DNA of 64,000 nt from Zygaena filipendulae (GCA_907165275.2 OU015665.1:930001-994000); one strand, 5' to 3'; numbered from the stretch's first letter, positions 1 to 12,699 are shown. Numbers and translations: made by a program. The notes: a model not told the origin generated them from the sequence alone.

Positions 1-231
1 TTAGAGAATGCCGAGAACCGTCACGCCGCACACACGTGATACAATGACACACGACACGAGCCCATAAATGTTTAACAAAGCAATTGATATGATAAAACAA
101 ATCAATTTAAAAGTGGTTTTATCTTACAGTAGGTACCTACTTAACGCTAACTTCGCCATATTAGAGAGGCACAAGGAACAATACGAATCATATCAATTAT
201 ATTTATAGGTACATATATCTGCTATATGTTC

Positions 232-402
232 CCCGTGATTTTAGCCGCGTCAATTTCAGAGTTCCCGCGGGAATTCCGGGATAAAAAGTGCCTCTTATCT
301 TTTTCTGTATCCCTGACGACGTATATGCAAAATTTCATGATGATCGGTTAAGTTAAGGCATGAAAACGTAGCAAACCAAAAAAACTCACATTCGCATTTT
401 TG
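232..402 (-). mobile_element. Degraded short Helitron-like element
   Basis: Reads in reverse as the common lepidopteran non-autonomous Helitron body: GAGTTCCCGCGGGAATTCC, then GGGATAAAAAGTGCC, then a CAAAATTTCATGATGATCGG block and a terminal ACTCACATTCGCATTT. The CTAG 3' terminus is not preserved (GTTCCCCGTGATTTTAGC instead), so this is an old or truncated copy. No coding capacity. Confidence 0.6.
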
Positions 403-577
403 AAGTTAGAATACATAGGTCAGAATAAGTATGTAGGTATAAGAAAGGAACTAGGTGGCCAGGCTAGGGAGCGTTTGGCTGAGTTTGCTGAAGCTCTGAT
501 GGAGTTTCATTGCGACCCAACGCTGCACACCGAGACAACTTCTGATGAGGGACCTTCATTGTCATCATTTATTACGA
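403..577. other. Short unassigned stretch between two Helitron copies
   Basis: An open frame of 94 codons runs through it and into the next Helitron. Its N-terminal part (reading ...GGQARERLAEFAEALMEF...) looks slightly protein-like but matches no family I know. Probably a chance frame or a fragment of an older element. Confidence 0.3.
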
Positions 578-852
578 CTAGCTGTGCCCCGCGGTTTCAC
601 CCGCATGAAAGGTTTTTTTACAACAACTTTTCTTCCCGACATCCGATTTCAATGAAACAAAGCCTATATGTAGCTCTAAGCTAAGTTTAATCTACCTGTG
701 AAAACCGCATGAGAATCGGTTCAGAAGATGCGGAGATTATCGCGAACATACAGACAGACAGACAGACAGAAAATAATTTTACAACATTTTTTTTTTTGGG
801 CTTGGTTACTCTTCTTTTATCGCCCCTTTCAATTTTAGGTAAAAATATTCAA
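578..852 (-). mobile_element. Non-autonomous Helitron, CTAG end present
   Basis: The left edge reads A|CTAGCTGTGCCCCGCGG, which is the reverse of a Helitron 3' end (hairpin, about ten bases, CTAG, inserted before T). The body has the block ACAACTTTTCTTCCCGACATC and a CAGACAGACAGACAGACAGA microsatellite at 751-771. The same body, including TTGGTTACTCTTCTTTTAT and GGTAAAAATATT at the far end, recurs at 40948-41152, so both belong to one subfamily. Confidence 0.7.
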
Positions 853-1163
853 TGTACAGAATCGCGGATTCTACTCTTTTATTATAGTATAGAAGATGAG
901 TATTATTAGTTTTTGCAGATTGTAATTTACAGTATTATTTATTGGCTTTTAGGTAACTGTGTTTTTTTGTGATATTTATCTCAATTCAATAAATAATATA
1001 ATAATTATTACTGCGACCCTCGATTTAGTTTTCGTAAAAAAACATCGCCTCCTTTGTCAATATCAACACGTCTTGTGCATTCGTAAACAATCTTTTATCA
1101 TCATCAACATTTAAGCTACATAACTGTTACATATCAATTCTATTCTATTATCGATTTATTTTA

Positions 1164-1383
1164 TCTATACTATAATATATCTTAATACTCGTATTACAAA
1201 GTTATAGTTTGGTTGAACGCGCAAATCTCAGGAGTTACTGGTTCGAATTGAAAAATTCTTCTTGTGTCGGATAGTCCATTTACCTATGATATACGGATGG
1301 CTATAGGTTATATGTATATCATACTACGAACAATAGGAGCGGAGCATCAAATTAACACGGCCGAAACCGAAGGGCACAGCTAG
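1164..1383 (+). mobile_element. Non-autonomous Helitron (subfamily with 35942 copy)
   Basis: Begins TCTATACTATAATATA after an A and ends GGGCACAGCTAG. The interior (GAACGCGCAAATCTCAGGAG, TAGTCCATTTACC, CAATAGGAGCGGAGC) matches the copy at 35942-36190. Non-coding. Confidence 0.72.
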
Positions 1384-1483
1384 AATGAAATATCTAAGAA
1401 AATATTATATTTTTTTAGGATCGGTGGCGTTTGTTTCACTCCTGTGAACACTTTAAGAGATGAAGAGCTATAGAATTCATTAT

Positions 1484-1871
1484 AACAAGTTCGGCTGCTC
1501 TACGGAAAAACAAAGCAAGTGTAAGTTTTTTCTTTGTAATGAGTTTTTTTATATTTTCGCCACTTTTCACGCATAACGACGTTGGCTACATACTAACAAC
1601 CATCTAAAAGACTTTAGTCTTATTGAAATTAAAATTAATAAAATTGTTAAACTAAGGAAGATTTGTTTTTAGGTATAGCAATTTCCTGCGTATTGCTTCT
1701 CCTGTAAAATTTATTCAGCTGCAACAACCATCAAAAAGGCTTAATTACAGTAATTAAAACTAAGAAAATCGAAGGTTTGTTTTAAATTAAGCGATTTCCG
1801 GTTTTTTGCTCCGGTTGCTTGCTTTATTCAGCTGCAATTACTTTGTTTTACCGTAGGGCAGCCGAGTTGTT
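1484..1871. mobile_element. MITE with ~30-bp terminal inverted repeats
   Basis: The left end reads AACAAGTTCGGCTGCTCTAC and the right end is the reverse complement of AACAACTCGGCTGCCCTACG. Both continue into GG(A/T)AAAACAAAG. Inside are two diverged direct copies of a block of about 115 bp (1608-1722 and 1726-1840), each running from ACAACCATC to TTTATTCAGCTGCAA. No transposase frame. Superfamily unclear because no clean target duplication is visible. Confidence 0.7.
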
Positions 1872-4800
1872 CCATTTAGCACTATAGAGTATAGACGCAC
1901 AGAATCACAACAACAACAAAGCGTCACTATCAGCTCCAGTAATGAATGGAGCGTTCGTCGGAATGCGATAGAGATTACACGTTATAATTGTCAATGTGCA
2001 CTAAAACTCGATAAGAGAGTTGAGACAAACATGTACCTCTACTACTTAGCTACATTTCTGACGCATCTGATGCTATTTAAAGCGCAGGAGTTCTCATTTC
2101 TTCGGCCGCGCATCAAAATCTATTTTTTATGGTAAAATTACATTAAATCCTAGTCTAATATCAAAATTTAGTTAGTCATTTTACTCACAAAAGGGGTAAA
2201 ATTAGATTCCGAAAACATATTATTCAGACAGAGAAATCAGCAATGTAGGAATTAGGCAATAAGATCAAAGTTTTTTGACTGAATAATTCCTGCTTTTCTA
2301 CCTTTAAAATTTATGTAAAATCTTGTGGCAAAGGTACCTACCTATATTTTATGATTGCCATTCAAATTTATCGCAATTCAGATACCATTTTTAAGCATTT
2401 AGATTGTGAAACTCTACTTCACAATTTGGATGTGTCTTCTTTAAATTTCGTAAGTATCGTATGTTTTATTAAATAATTTTATTATTAACAAAACATAAAA
2501 AATATAAAAAAACCGAATGATAAAATAATTGCAGCACGCAACCAAACTCTTACTTACTATTTTTAGGCTGTCATCGTACTACGAGTCGTAAATGGAACAC
2601 TGCGCAATAAATACAGCGTAGAAGTCGTCGGTAATCAGCTAATCATGCGCCGATAATCTTAATTGTAGGGGTGCGGCCATTGTCAACAAAAATTCTACAC
2701 ACACTCCGACCAGTCGTGCACTATCATATCGTGCAATGTCGCCTTATCGCGAAACGATAAACACCGGTTTTATTTGGCCAAGTACCTACATGGCAATCGA
2801 ATTCCCAATACTACCACTACCGTTCACCATCAATGGAAAAGAGACAGTTTAGAAAGAAAACCACTCAGAGTTCATAATCTTGTAAGACACTGGGATATTG
2901 GTGAGACGAATCTTGAATCTTGATACGATTAAAGGAGAAATTGGAGCCCGAGCGGTTACTATAGTCGCATATATTTTATCCGTGCCTGAAGAAGTTTCAT
3001 TTCAAAAAGAATGCAATTTTAAAGTCAGTTATACTATAGTTCATAATCGCATTTAGGTACAGAGAAATCGTAAGATTGATCTAGGTACCTACGACAGGCG
3101 GCAGTGCTAGTGATAACTAAAACAGAAAACATATAAAAGAGGTCGTAATCGAATCCGAAATGTAACATGATTGAAGGAGAAACTAATCATATGGACTTGG
3201 ATTACAAAAGATGACAAATTAATCAAAAGTTATTTACTAGAGCTGTAGCACAAACAAATATCGATTTGAAAAGAAAGAGCTTGTAATTAATGCACCATAA
3301 TCTCCGAAGTATTATGAATACTGACAGAGGTGAAGCTTTAGATGTCAAAAATGCCAATGTCTTACAAGTGATTGACAACGCAATCTCGTTCAACGATAGT
3401 GTGTAGGCGAACAGCGCTGGCTGCAGAGACAAACGAGCGACCCGCCACGCGATGATTACAATTACACCTCGAGTGGGATGATCGGCAGATTTGTTACGGC
3501 ACTATAAAATCGCGCATTGAAATACTCATTAAAATTTATATTACATACATCGTTAAATACTCATTGAAAATATGTACAGCGAGGCACGTGTAACGAAAAA
3601 ACACAATCGATATTTAAGTTCAAAATTGATCGAGTTAGCAATGTTGTCGGTCAGATGTACAATAAGGCACGGCTTGCGCTCCCCGCCCACAGTTCGCCGA
3701 AAGTTGAACTCACTTTGGGTGCAGTAATATTGCCTCGAGTGGAATCGTATTTCGGCTTGCGAGACCATATGATATTATGCCTAAGGCCAAAAGTTTCTTT
3801 CTCTCCTTTGTAAATGTTGTATATTGCAATAAACTTTAATATTATTATGTGTTAAAGGTAAAACGACAGTGGTGACTTCTTTAACAAGTCCATAAAAAAA
3901 GGAAGTAGGTAGAATCTGTCCATAACATTAATGCCCAAAACTAGAGCATGATCAATTAGGCAAGGCTAGTAATGCTGTCACAAATCTCGATACACGTGAC
4001 TCGACAATAGGTCAACCAAGCCTTACGCTGATAACCATTAACAGAACATTACTGATAAATTTATTTAAAAAAAAAAATACTTGATAGGTTTCACATTTTC
4101 TACAAAGTAAAATTACATTATTTTTACTAAAATATCACAATTTTTACAAGGGCATTTTACAAGGGCAAACAAGTGGAGCATTGCATGACGATTGCTTAGG
4201 TTTAAAGTGCTGGCACTAGTCGTTTAAATCACATCGGAATTTAAGCTAATATGGAAGCCATTTTACGAATATTTTTTTTATTGGATACATAATAAGTATC
4301 ACATTTTCATTCGTTAAACCGCAAAGTCGTTCAAGTGAGGCGCAATTCATGCCTGCGGTGTGGAGATAGTCCTAGCCTACGCCCGATAAGTACCAATCAA
4401 TTTATATACCTGTCAAACAGCAACATAATCGGTTTGACCCAAAACTTTGCACATTTTTGCATTGGACACACGACATAAAATTAGGAGATTGCATGTTTCA
4501 ATCGTATCTAATATTCGAGAGTCAGTTCATTTTGTGTGCGTCTTAATTTTTAAATTGTGGACAACTACAATTAACAATGCCGTTTATTGTGACTAATAAA
4601 ATTTAATTGTCGATTAGAACAGGTATTCGCATATTAGAAAAATATCCTATGGTTATATTTTATTGTTTCGAGTAATATAGTATAAAAGAACCTGAGCTCC
4701 GTTACAAAAAATCACTAGGGTATTTGCATATTTTTCTATTCATTATTAGATAGTTTAGTAAAAAAAAGTTTTTTTTTTAAAAGACAGCAGTTTTAGGTAT

Positions 4801-6076
4801 CTAACATTTCGATTGAGTTTGCTCTCTCTAATCAATTCGAATCTCCGTAAAGTGTCAGATAAACCACATTGGCCGCATCAGTCTCATGTTTATGGCAACG
4901 CGTAGGTGGCTTCCGTATCATTAGCCGTTCGGGAACACATCAATATTGACCCGCGGCCGACGCTCGACCGTTACGTTATAACTTTTAATAGATAGTTTGA
5001 CACTCACATGAGATTTGATTGAATGACCCCAACGGATTCGAAAACTGTCAGAAAATATTTGACAGCACATAAATGTTTGAAAACGAGAAATTTGGACGCA
5101 TAGTTTTGAAATCGACGAATCAATACGAGAGGTGAGCGAGCGTGGTGAACTCTTTCGTCGAGGTTCGACGAAACAATAGCGAAAAAACAAACAATACTAA
5201 AATAATATGTGGAGGAAATTCGATATATTTCAGTCAACGACCAATATGTAAGGTAATAAGATAGGAGCGAACCATTCGATCCGATGTAAAGCAAAAAAAA
5301 AAACTATGACAGAGCCAAGAGATTGATTTTGTCAACGAACATTACAATATTTTTTTTATTGTAACACGACACGTCGAATATACATAATATGCGGTGTAAC
5401 CGGACATGCTTTAGATCACTCGGCACATGATTATTGTGTACCTGTGTACGTATAAAGAAACAAATACCCATGGGAATCAACTACGAAAGTTGACCGAATG
5501 AAAAAACATACCTACACTGGAATATTTGGGATATTAGATAAGAGGCATACGGGAGTCAAACTAATATTATCATATCTTAATTTAAATACTGCAGATTTAT
5601 CATCAAACGTTCGTATAAAATATCTTACAAAATATAATTTTTAAAGCGAGAAGCGCTAGTTTCACTTCGGTATGCACAATAATAAAGGGACTAGTGAACT
5701 AGTTTGAAACAACAGAATTACGTAGTAGGTACAATGGAATAGGATAAACGTCGATCGAGACAGACAAATGGACAAATATCGAAGCATTAACAAAGCTAAG
5801 AGATAGCTATCAACTAGATCTGTGAAACGGGCAAATAGATAGCGGTAGAAAGTTCACCCCACGCGCGGCGAGAGGTCACCGTCGCGTCGCCCACGCGCTC
5901 CGACTGTTAGAAGTATTGAGAAACGCGAACTCTATGGTCTTCAGCTCTATGGAGAGAGGCAATCTCCAGTGTAATTGATGAATATTGCGAAATAATGCGT
6001 TGGAGGACACCGACGCGGTCCATTAGCATGGAAATGGGCGAGGGTGGACTGATAAGAGTTCGATTGTAAACATTAA
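1872..6076. other. 4.2 kb without recognisable gene or complete repeat
   Basis: No coding region that I can support; open frames of 70-96 codons on the minus strand (3223-5294) have no recognisable motif. Contains GTAGGTACCTAC-type palindrome relics (near 2330 and 3082), poly-T/poly-A runs and a GC-richer patch at 5850-5900. 2575-2770 carries GATA-type and ACCGGTT motifs and may be regulatory (see findings). Confidence 0.4.
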
Positions 6077-6382
6077 TCCTACTAATATTATAAATGTGAA
6101 AGTGTGGATGTTTGGATGTTTGTTACTCAATCACGCAAAAACTGCTAAACGGATTTGGATGAAATTTGGCATACATGTAGCCTTTGACATGGAAAAGAAC
6201 ATAGGCTACCTTTTATCTCGGAATTCCAGCGGGATCTCCGAAATTAACGCGGGTGAAATAGAATTAATTATTGCATACTACACGTTGTTAGAGGTACAGA
6301 AAAGGACATAGGGTACTTTTTATCCCGGAATTCCAGCGGGATCTTCGACATTAACGCAGATGAAACCGCGGGGCACAGCTAG
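6077..6382 (+). mobile_element. Complete non-autonomous Helitron
   Basis: Starts TCCTACTAATATTATAAATG right after A and ends GGGGCACAGCTAG right before T, the A^T insertion pattern of Helitrons. The GCAGATGAAACCGCGGGG hairpin lies about 10 bases from the end. The block TTTTATCCCGGAATTCCAGC occurs twice (near 6210 and 6320), so the 3' half is internally duplicated. Non-coding; depends on a Rep/helicase made elsewhere. Confidence 0.85.
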
Positions 6383-6722
6383 TATCTAAATATATGTAGG
6401 TGGTAAGCTAATGTTTGATATTAATTATACTGAAGATAGAACGTATAGTATCGTCGGATCTCCTAACCTGGTAGGTTGACTGACGACAGCGAATTAACAC
6501 CACACCTCTGGCACGGACCATAAATAATGTAATACAATGTAATTGATGAAACGCACGTTGCGAAAATACAAATTGAATTGTGATTCACTATTCGCTACTC
6601 ATCTGTATCGATTCTGTTATAGCAAGCTACATAACAGGCCTCGATGTTTTATTATAACAGTAAACAACATTGGAAAAAACAACATTTTGTATCAGATTCC
6701 TAACCTTCATTTTATTTATTTA

Positions 6723-6923
6723 CTAGCTGACCCCCGCGGTTTTACCCGCGGGAAATTCTGAGTTCCCGCGGGAATTCAGGAATAAAAGTACCCTATGACA
6801 CTCAGGATCACTGTAGCTTTCTATGAGTGAAAGAATTTTCAAAATCGGTTCAGTAGATCAAGAGATTACCCCCTTCAACGTCGCAAACTCACAAACTTTT
6901 GCTCTTTATAATATTAGTATAGA
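6723..6923 (-). mobile_element. Complete non-autonomous Helitron
   Basis: The left edge is A|CTAGCTGACCCCCGCGG (reverse of a Helitron 3' end) and the right edge TATAATATTAGTATAGA|T, which reads TCTATACTAATATTATA on the minus strand. Same subfamily as 44262-44757. Non-coding. Confidence 0.82.
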
Positions 6924-6994
6924 TAGATTGTTTAGGAAGACTAGACGCGCAATTAAAACTAGTATGTACTTATGATCTATACAAAAACAGCTAA

Positions 6995-7318
6995 TGGGCA
7001 TGTTGACTGATTTTTATTTTTTAGTCCGTCTTGTAGATTATTAAAAAATATTGGACACGTATTTTTTCTTTTTTTACGTAATCAAAAAATAACGGCGATA
7101 TATTGAGTTGAAATTTCGCGTGACGTCACTATTCTGACAGTTTGTATGGCTGTTTTGCGGTTAGTGACGTCACGACCTCCTCATCCTAAACTTTAATGCG
7201 CTTTATCTCTGAATATTTTAATTTATTTAAAAAAGCAAAAACTACGTCTCTATTGTTTTTTTATTTTCTAACTGACGGACTAATTAGAATTTTGATTTTC
7301 AAAAGTAGGCAACATCCC
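6995..7318. mobile_element. MITE carrying two CRE-like palindromes
   Basis: About 324 bp with imperfect inverted ends: GGGCATGTTGACTGATTTTT at left, reverse complement of GGGATGTTGCCTACTTTTG at right. Shares its body (AGTCCGTCTTGTAG, GACACGTATTTTTTC, AAAAAATAACGGCGATAT) with copies at 28398, 35448, 38651, 49978 and 50522. Contains GTGACGTCAC/TGACGTCA at about 7121 and 7164, symmetric about the centre. TA follows the right end. No transposase. Probably Tc1/mariner-type by TA, not proven. Confidence 0.75.
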
Positions 7319-7613
7319 TATTATAGATCTTCCATTTTCCATTTTTAACTATGTACATATTAGTAGTATATAGCTAGCTGTACGATACATTAATTTTCGA
7401 TTAGATAAGTAAGGGTTAAAAACGCACTTAACCCGTCAGCGAAGGCGACCAATTATACAGGGAACAGTACTTACATTGTCGCACAAAGAGCGTGCAAAGT
7501 CCAACTCGGAGAGAAAAATATATAGCTTTTTTTACTTCTTGCGTATTATATACCTAATCGTATGTAAACACTAGAGGCATAAAAGTAGCATGGGAGAATA
7601 AATGTGATTTACG
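7319..7613. other. Unassigned spacer
   Basis: AT-rich sequence of about 300 bp between two MITEs. I see no gene or repeat boundary in it. Confidence 0.4.
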
Positions 7614-7847
7614 GCCGCACTCAGAGTCGACTTTAATGATTACTTAGTTAAGTATAGATTTTTAAAACAAAACTGCCGCAATCAGAGACGTTCAGTAAAT
7701 TAGTGTTAGTTGGCATTTAATGAGATGTAACTTAATTAGTTAATTGCCAATTAACATTAATTTATTAAACTTGTCTGGTTGCGGCAGTTTTGTTTTAAAA
7801 ATCTGTACTTAACTAAGTAACCATTAAAGTCGACTCTGAGTGCGGCG
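7614..7847. mobile_element. Foldback MITE with ~75-bp arms
   Basis: The left arm (GCCGCACTCAGAGTCGACTT ... AAAACAAAACTGCCGCAA) is repeated in reverse at the right end with about three mismatches, leaving a central AT-rich loop of about 85 bp. The arms would fold into a long hairpin. Non-coding; no clear target duplication seen. Confidence 0.78.
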
Positions 7848-9278
7848 GTTTGAAGATGAAGATTTAATAAGAATTGCGACTGTTATTTATTCACCGTTCA
7901 AACGGATTTAAAATACTTAACATAATAATAATATCGCTATCACACACCTGTGTATTTTAAATTATTAATGCCAAATATGAATGGTAGGTATATCAATATC
8001 AAATTAAACATGTTCAGCTGATAGTAGAGCAAAATATTCAATAAATAAATACCGTTAAAATTTAAATGTTGTGTAAGTATTATAATAACATATAAAGGAA
8101 ATCATGTTTCCTGATTTGTACATAATTATATACGAATTCGGGTGTTGATGACAAATATACGAATGCACATCTGCCAGTTGGCAACATAGCACTAAATTAT
8201 GATGGGATATTTATGCAAATAAGCGCTTACACGACTTCCATTCACCGAAACCCATTGAGAATTCTCCGTCTGACACTACTAAAGTACTGTTAGCATGGCG
8301 TCACACGTTTATGGTAATCTCCACAAAAGAAAAGTCAAATCGTTCAATTAACATCGGAAAAAGAGCATTGGAATCTCATTTGAGATTCGTTAACTAATTT
8401 TATGGCCAATCAAAATTTCGTGGCGGAGCATCCGAATGATTAATGAAGTATTAAGATTGTTAATCGTTAAATGGTTAATAACCATAGACAATTTGACACA
8501 TTGAATACTGGTGAGGTTTTACGGCTCGCGCTGGGCAATCGGAGCAATCTTTCTATTCCAAGGAAGCGAGCAATTAAACCGATAATATCATTTATACGTT
8601 ATTAACGTAGATGGAACATGTGATTTCCTCTCGGGGAAAACTCACACGGAAGTGAAGCGGCATCGGCACGTCAAGTGCGCCGTCAAATAAGTATCCGGCG
8701 GTGTCCAGTGAACCCCAAGTGGCTTAATTTTAATATCTTCAACAAAAAAAAAAAACAGGTTCTTGTAGTATTGACCTCTTTACTTGCAAACAAGTCACAA
8801 CTAGTCTGAGAGTGTGCACCGTTGAATACTGTAATGGCCATTGATAAACTTTCTTTTTAATCATATGCACATGGACGTAGATATTTTATAATAATGTCTG
8901 ATATTGTTGCAAATTTTGCTCCCACTATATTATGTAAGTATGTATAGTTATTTTACCGCATTGCTTTGAAAACTTTACGTTAAAAGTAATACAAGGCAAG
9001 ATTTAAGAATCCATCATTAATGTAGACTATTATAGCTTGAACAATAAAGAGTTACATATAATAATGAAACTTAAACTTGTATATGACGTCCACCATGGTT
9101 GTAACGTAATAGACACAACATGGTACAGATAGAAGTCAAAACAATCATCATCGAACATCGAACAGTGCAAGTGTAGGTAACTGAATCTTCGGTGGGGTAT
9201 GACTTCATAATACCGTATTGGTCTATCTGTAATCTGTAGATATACGAGTGTATACAGAAGGTAAATGAAGCTCGCTGT
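7848..9278. other. 1.4 kb of unique-looking sequence, possible regulatory DNA
   Basis: No gene recognised. 8390-8690 is less AT-rich than its surroundings and holds a cluster GTTAATCGTTAAATGGTTAATAACC-like (split here: GTTAATCGTTAAAT, then GGTTAATAACC) plus CGGGGAAAACTC. It could be an enhancer, but this is inference only. Confidence 0.35.
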
Positions 9279-9922
9279 GCACTTATTCACTACGACCATA
9301 ACGCGTCGCGTTAAAATAACGCGCCACAAAAAATGTTTTTCCCTCGTGCTCTTAAAAATTTCACTTTAATAACATATATTTTCAACGTGTCTTATGGCAC
9401 ACAGAATATTAATTTCTAATATTTTGGCATCTGCAGGGCAATTATGTAATTTTTGTTTCATTTCTATCATATTCCAGTTTCAGAAAGAAAAATTTGGATT
9501 TTATGATTAAATCATGTTCAGACAGCTTCAACTTTTGAAGTATGTTTATTTTGGTTGATTGCTAGATATTGTAGGTGTTAAAACGTGTATATTGGAACGC
9601 GAAACCGCCATACCAACCGCCAATAGTTACATAATAGCCCCTCTGTAGGGCATTATATATCATTTGTTGTTATCATTTTTCGATTTCAATCCAAAACATA
9701 GAGGTTTTTTGATTAACTGATCATGTTTAGATAGCTTGCTTTGCTTGCTTTTGGTCGATTGCTAGATATTGTAGGTGTCAAAAAGACGTGTACGTGTATA
9801 TTGTAATCGCAAAACCAATTGAAACCGAAGAATGAACCCTGAAGCGTTTAGGGTTGTTTTATTGTGGTGCACACTGCACGTTATGGGCAAGGAATGTTAT
9901 TGGTCATAGTGAATGAGGGCCC
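9279..9922. mobile_element. MITE (family of 22560 copy) interrupted by an insertion
   Basis: The left end CTTATTCACTACGACCATAA and right end TTGGTCATAGTGAATGAGGG are inverted repeats shared with the 209-bp element at 22560-22768. The interior blocks also match (GCGCCACAAAAAATG, CCTCGTGCTC, TAATTTCTAATATTTTGGCA, GAAGCGTTTAGG). This copy is about 400 bp longer because a foreign stretch at about 9435-9828 separates the TTTTGGCA and GAAGCGTTT blocks. Confidence 0.72.
9502..9825. repeat. Two diverged direct repeats inside the MITE insertion
   Basis: GATTGCTAGATATTGTAGGT appears at about 9557 and again at about 9759. The flanking words ATCATGTT(C/T)AGA(C/T)AGCTT and CGTGTATATTG are shared too, so a unit of roughly 110 bp is duplicated about 200 bp apart. 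Confidence 0.65.
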
Positions 9923-12435
9923 CTGGGTGCGTGCGCGCGGCTCTCTCGCACACACTCGCGGGTGCCGGCCTCGTCTGTGAATGAGAATTACGCATGTTTA
10001 CTACACAGCACTACAGCACCGCCGCGCACCGTCGATCACATCGGAACACGCTTACGTCACCACTCATTATAGCTCCCATACTAATGCCTTGCCCACATTA
10101 TATTGTTGTGTAGTCTATTTCTGATTTTCTTGAAATGTTTCTTGAAAAAAAAAATAGGTATATGATGTATCCGCTAGAAGTGATATTACTTTCGATGTAC
10201 CTTTAAATATAAATTATGGAAAATGCAGTTGTATCATCAGCCAATAGACACTTCGCTAAAAATAAATTAGGTTGTATAAACCCACCTTACCTTGTCGGTT
10301 TACTTTTTCTTTTGATTTTCGTTCATCAAATACATCCAGCGTTCTTCTCCTGTAAAACGATATTATACGCTGCTAATAATTGCCCTTCTCACATCATTTT
10401 TTGCCACACTCCACACGCTGTCACTTTAAAACTTCCGTGCATTAGAAGTGCGAACTCATGCAAAGTTTCCAAACTCAAAAGTTCGACGCAGATGCAAAAT
10501 TGTGTAATGCACTAATGAGTGCACTCGGTTCGTGTCTATGCCCAACATCTTAACAATTTACTGACGTGTAGTTTAGCTATCCAATTGAATTAGTTGTCAC
10601 TTGTCGTAGAACATCGATGAAAGTTTCGGTAGCCGCTGTCGTGTGCCAGCCTCGCCTCACGTGAATCGTCTTGAAGACGAACACGAAAACACGTTTAAAT
10701 TCATTGAACCAGAAGTACAATCGGCGCATCAAAAATATGTGAACAAATTTGATACTTGCTGAACTGTATTAGGTACTTTTGAAATAAGATTCAACGACTG
10801 TCAATAGTGCATCATTTAGGTGCTGATTATACATAGAGCTAACAGATCGCGCTTCATCACTAAATAACTCTTAGTCTTTAGTCATAGATCAAACATTTTC
10901 TGAGTTTCAACTCACCTTTAATGTAAAAACTAAAAACCTATATGCAATAACGCTAAAATGAAAAAAAGAAAATGCAAATAAATAAATATTCTAAGTTCCA
11001 ATTCATTGTAAATCGCTAGTTCCAAAAACTTTCAGTAGGTACCTACGTCCCACGTATTAGGCGATAATTATGTAAAAAATGTCAACACATTAAATCACCT
11101 GCCCACGTGATATGTAAATAACATACCATGTTGGATATGAAACCGATGATATTTCACATATTATGCATAATAACGTCCAGCCCACGGAAACGTTTTGTTG
11201 GTTTTCAACTTATTCCGTATTAATGATAAGTTTTAGAGATTCAATCATAAATAAATTAAATCCCACTTCTGAAATGGAATAGCCTAATTATACAAAGAAG
11301 GCGGAGAGCTTAAAAGTAATGCTGTGCGATACTCGTCTACACGTAATATATACGAGTTACATTCTTGGGTCGATGATAACGCTATTAGAAAACAAAATTG
11401 TTAAATGATTTAAAACGAAACGACTAAGAAACATCAATTTATTCAAATATATTATATATATTGCTCTGTTTAAGAATCTATTATTTCTAGCGTTTACGAC
11501 AAATGCATTAACTTGACAACTAATATTCACTTGTAGGTATACCTACATATAACCACTTAAACATAATATAATACTTAAGCTGCCCATTAGAGTGGAAAAT
11601 AAGGAGTAAAATTAATATGTCTAGGTAATAAAATTAACAGATTTCCAAAAAGTGGTCAAGAACTAGTCGACTATTTGGGCATCGGTAAAGTCATTGCACC
11701 TAGATCGGCTTTCGCAAGGCTTTCGCTGAATAATCTAGAAACGAGTCAAGTCGATTGCTCAAATTTAAAAAACCTTCAATACATAATAACGATAGATGCG
11801 ATAGAGAAAGCAAATAGAGCTTTCATATTTGATACCAAAAAGGTACTAAGTATTACTATTAAATTATTATGATATAATTTTTCTTCCTAATTCAGAGTAG
11901 CATGTGAGTAGCTTTGAACAGGAAACAGAAATTATTACACTTTTAGTTAGTGCTTCTTCAGTCGGATCCCTTTGACACAGAGAAGCTTTCTATAGCTTAG
12001 GAACTAGTTTTAATTTTTTTTTTGTATTTGGTAAAGTAGGGAAACTGATGGTTTTCTGAACTACTTGTAGGTACTTAACGAAGGAAGGAACAATTATTTG
12101 ATTGTAAATAAGACGCAAGTCGCAACTCTCCCATGTAGCCAAGCGAATGTAACATTACATTCGACCTTCCTGCAATGCCATTTTTGAGGATCAGTATGTA
12201 GACCGCTCGCTAGTATTTACTTCTTTTATGAACTTTCGAATTTAGCTAGTTTCAAGAAAAATAAAATATGTTTACTATAAGCTATTAGCATCGTTGTACG
12301 GTTTGAAATTGCAAATCGTTGCGCACATAAAAACTGCCCCTACGTAAACTAAGGTCTGATACAGCGTCATAAAACAACAAAATCCTCTTTTAACTGTTTT
12401 CCATCGACACGAAAATTAAAGAACCGCTAACTTCG
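9923..12435. other. 2.5 kb without recognisable gene
   Basis: Starts with a GC-rich patch (9930-10080) and then AT-rich DNA. The longest frame is 99 codons (10216-10515) and has no recognisable motif. A perfect GTAGGTACCTAC palindrome lies at 11035-11046. I see no repeat boundary I can defend. Confidence 0.4.
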
Positions 12436-12699
12436 CATGATGGTAGGGCACTTTCTAGTGCCCAGCTGACTAGCTACCACCTTCAAGTTGTAAATCTGTA
12501 GCCAAGCACCTAACGGTATGTTACGGCCTTGTTCCGGCAGCCCCACTCGAAAGCCAGTTTCCATCCCCATTCCAGGTCGGAAACGCGCCTGCTGCATGCC
12601 TTTTGGTGTTGCAGAAGTCTATGGGCGGCGGTAATCACTTACCAACAGGTTTACCGTCTACCACCTGCCCGTTTGCCCCCTATGACATAAAAAAAACTT
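12436..12699 (+). mobile_element. 3' end of a non-LTR retrotransposon (LINE)
   Basis: A GC-rich stretch ends TTGCAGAAGTCTATGGGCGG, then TAATCACTTACC, then CACCTGCCCGTTTGCCCCCTATGACAT and an A-run, the layout of a lepidopteran LINE 3' UTR with a poly-A tail. No reverse transcriptase is left in frame, so it is 5'-truncated. The same tail words occur at 48777-48836 behind a tRNA-like head, which suggests a LINE/SINE pair. Confidence 0.68.
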
